Made by a program: the position numbers and the translations under genes | The notes under the pieces: generated by a model | Told to the model about the DNA's origin: nothing | Databases searched by the model: none | What the model saw: only the letters and a program-made list of their open reading frames with translations | Assembly: GCA_016287565.1 (NCBI GenBank) | Contig: JAEFAM010000014.1 | Span: 1-44,509 of the forward strand | DNA from: Clostridia bacterium | GTDB taxonomy: Bacteria; Bacillota; Clostridia; UBA1212; UBA1255 | Direction of reading: 5' to 3' | DNA length: 44,509 nucleotides | Part shown: piece after piece, positions 43,533-44,509 of the stretch | Layout: every line of letters begins with the position of its first letter | Position numbering within the stretch: position 1 is the stretch's first letter

Positions 43533-44406
43533 TTGTGGTGAATTCGACACATGTGTTCTTGTCTATAAAGTCACTAATACATGTCCCTTCTGCGTAAACC
43601 GGAGATGGATCGGTCTGATGGTATTCTTCGTGATAAATACCACAACGCAATTGTTCAAGCTCATCCGAAATCGTGTGAGTAAACTCAGAATACACTATGG
43701 TTCCGGATTCACTTGTCTTAGTATCATATAATAAATCGATTGCTTGTTTGAGATAAGAATAGATTACAGGAGCATTTGTTATTTTCTTGGATAAATATCC
43801 CTCAATATGAATGCACTGTTTTCGTATTTCATTCTGCTTCTCTTGTATTGGGCTATGAATACTGCTATAAATCTCTTTTCGTCTTTTTTTAATGTCGAGA
43901 ATAAAATAGAAGTTGCCAAAAGCGTTTTCAAATTCTGTCTTCTTATAATCCGCGAGAGAAAGGTATTCACACATGATTTGCCGCAACACGATATCCCGTT
44001 TTTCAAACATCGCCAAAAACTGCGCGACCATTTTGTCATCTCGCGGTTCGTTATTGGGAAGACGCAATGAACTGCAGATTTCATCAATTAACGTTCTGTT
44101 TTTATCAACAAAATTCTCTTGCGTAATCTGCTGAATTATTTGATGTGCATCATAATTCCATTTTAACTCCGCAAGTGCGAAATCTAATCTTGTTAAACGC
44201 TCATATTTGCATTTCAAAAACTGGTTATTGGTTTCCAGCGCAGCTAAATAGTATTGTTCAAATGTTTCACGTTTTGACGTAAAATACTCCGACAGCATTA
44301 CAATAAAACTAACAATACTACTGCCCAAAACGCCATAGCCAATATTCTGACACACACCGGAACCTGCAATGTGCCCCACAATTATTATTGCGGCTGAAAT
44401 CAACAC
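43519..44406 (-). CDS. two-TM membrane protein with cytosolic helical domain, unknown
   Basis: This 295-residue protein has two hydrophobic helices at the N-terminus (LISAAIIIVGHIAG and GYGVLGSSIVSFIVML), then a charged helical domain. The start is unsatisfactory. GTG 44406 has no ribosome binding site and an in-frame stop lies just upstream, so the 5' end may be missing. Its last codons (KPME then stop) sit in a 17-base sequence repeated at the end of the upstream gene. I recognise no family. Confidence 0.6.
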   Translation of the reverse strand: MLISAAIIIVGHIAGSGVCQNIGYGVLGSSIVSFIVMLSEYFTSKRETFEQYYLAALETNNQFLKCKYERLTRLDFALAELKWNYDAHQIIQQITQENFVDKNRTLIDEICSSLRLPNNEPRDDKMVAQFLAMFEKRDIVLRQIMCEYLSLADYKKTEFENAFGNFYFILDIKKRRKEIYSSIHSPIQEKQNEIRKQCIHIEGYLSKKITNAPVIYSYLKQAIDLLYDTKTSESGTIVYSEFTHTISDELEQLRCGIYHEEYHQTDPSPVYAEGTCISDFIDKNTCVEFTTKPME

Positions 44407-44449
44407 CAGAATTAACTAAATGCGCGTTCCAATAGCACTTTTCCTCAGG

Positions 44450-44466
44450 TCTTTACTCCATCGGTT
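44450..44466. repeat. 17-base direct repeat, copy 2
   Basis: On the minus strand AACCGATGGAGTAAAGA spans the stop codon of the partial gene at the window edge. Together the two copies bracket the two-TM membrane protein gene. Confidence 0.6.
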
Positions 44467-44509
44467 CAACTTGTGCTTCTATAAACGCTATTTCCTCATG
44501 CGTCAAACC
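44453..44509 (-). CDS. C-terminal end of a probable restriction-modification DNA methyltransferase
   Basis: Only the last 18 codons are present: GLTHEEIAFIEAQVEPME then TAA. The GLT-EEIA-IE pattern is the usual end of type I/Eco57I-like DNA methyltransferase or restriction subunits, where it closes the polypeptide. The rest lies to the right of the window. The call rests on this short tail alone. Confidence 0.45.
   Translation of the reverse strand, partial: GLTHEEIAFIEAQVEPME

Overview
The window reads as a chromosomal segment of a Gram-positive, probably gut-associated member of the Clostridia. The evidence is strong AGGAGG-type ribosome binding sites, sigma-A type promoters with 17-base spacers, two surface proteins ending in a TGD/hydrophobic helix/KKR sorting signal, 2-hydroxyacyl-CoA dehydratase-type genes, an ECF sigma/anti-sigma pair and glycan-degrading enzymes. 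I cannot name a genus. The left 25 kb is fairly GC-rich and orderly. To the right, visibly AT-richer blocks (about 25.3-31.6 kb and 38.7-44.5 kb) alternate with a GC-richer block (31.6-38.6 kb), which suggests accessory DNA.

1-8.4 kb: a minus-strand operon (PlsC-like acyltransferase and two GT8 glycosyltransferases, the last cut by the window edge) probably makes an envelope glycolipid or glycan. Two plus-strand glycosidase-like genes follow: a cytosolic GH129/DUF5696-like enzyme and a tethered GH123-like enzyme. A multi-TM protein comes next, and a bidirectional terminator is shared with ileS.

8.4-19.4 kb: ileS (long, IleS2-like) with its own promoter, an array of short hairpins with changing stems and a constant GCGAAATT spacer, a translationally coupled ECF sigma/anti-sigma pair, two secreted surface proteins with nearly identical C-terminal anchors, and a DeoR-family regulator.

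19.5-25.3 kb: a 2-oxoacid (probably pyruvate) dehydrogenase operon in the order E2 (two lipoyl domains), E3, fused E1 alpha-beta. It is driven by a perfect TTGACA-N17-TATAAT promoter with two inverted repeats in the leader.

25.3-34.6 kb: a degenerate intergenic repeat cluster, a tiny beta-flower-like repeat protein, an AAA+ ATPase cut off after its Arg-finger region and joined to a secreted DNRLRE-Big2-ricin-cysteine-protease protein, a type I membrane protein, a small secreted protein and an ABC exporter (two FtsX-like permeases plus ATPase).

34.6-38.7 kb: an unusual operon pairing a GcvH-like lipoyl carrier with two 2-hydroxyacyl-CoA dehydratase-type subunits and their ATP-dependent activator. 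To my knowledge this pairing has no assigned function, and it is my leading candidate for an undescribed system. A frameshifted glycosidase remnant follows.

38.4-44.5 kb: a minus-strand, defence-like block. It holds a HEPN-motif protein whose 3' end is fused to antisense glycosidase sequence, a small membrane protein, a BRO-N/Fic fusion with an inverted repeat around its ribosome binding site, two unrecognised membrane proteins, and the last 18 codons of what looks like a restriction-modification enzyme. The repeated 17-base end of that gene flanks one of the membrane-protein genes. No tRNA, rRNA, CRISPR array or transposase was seen.
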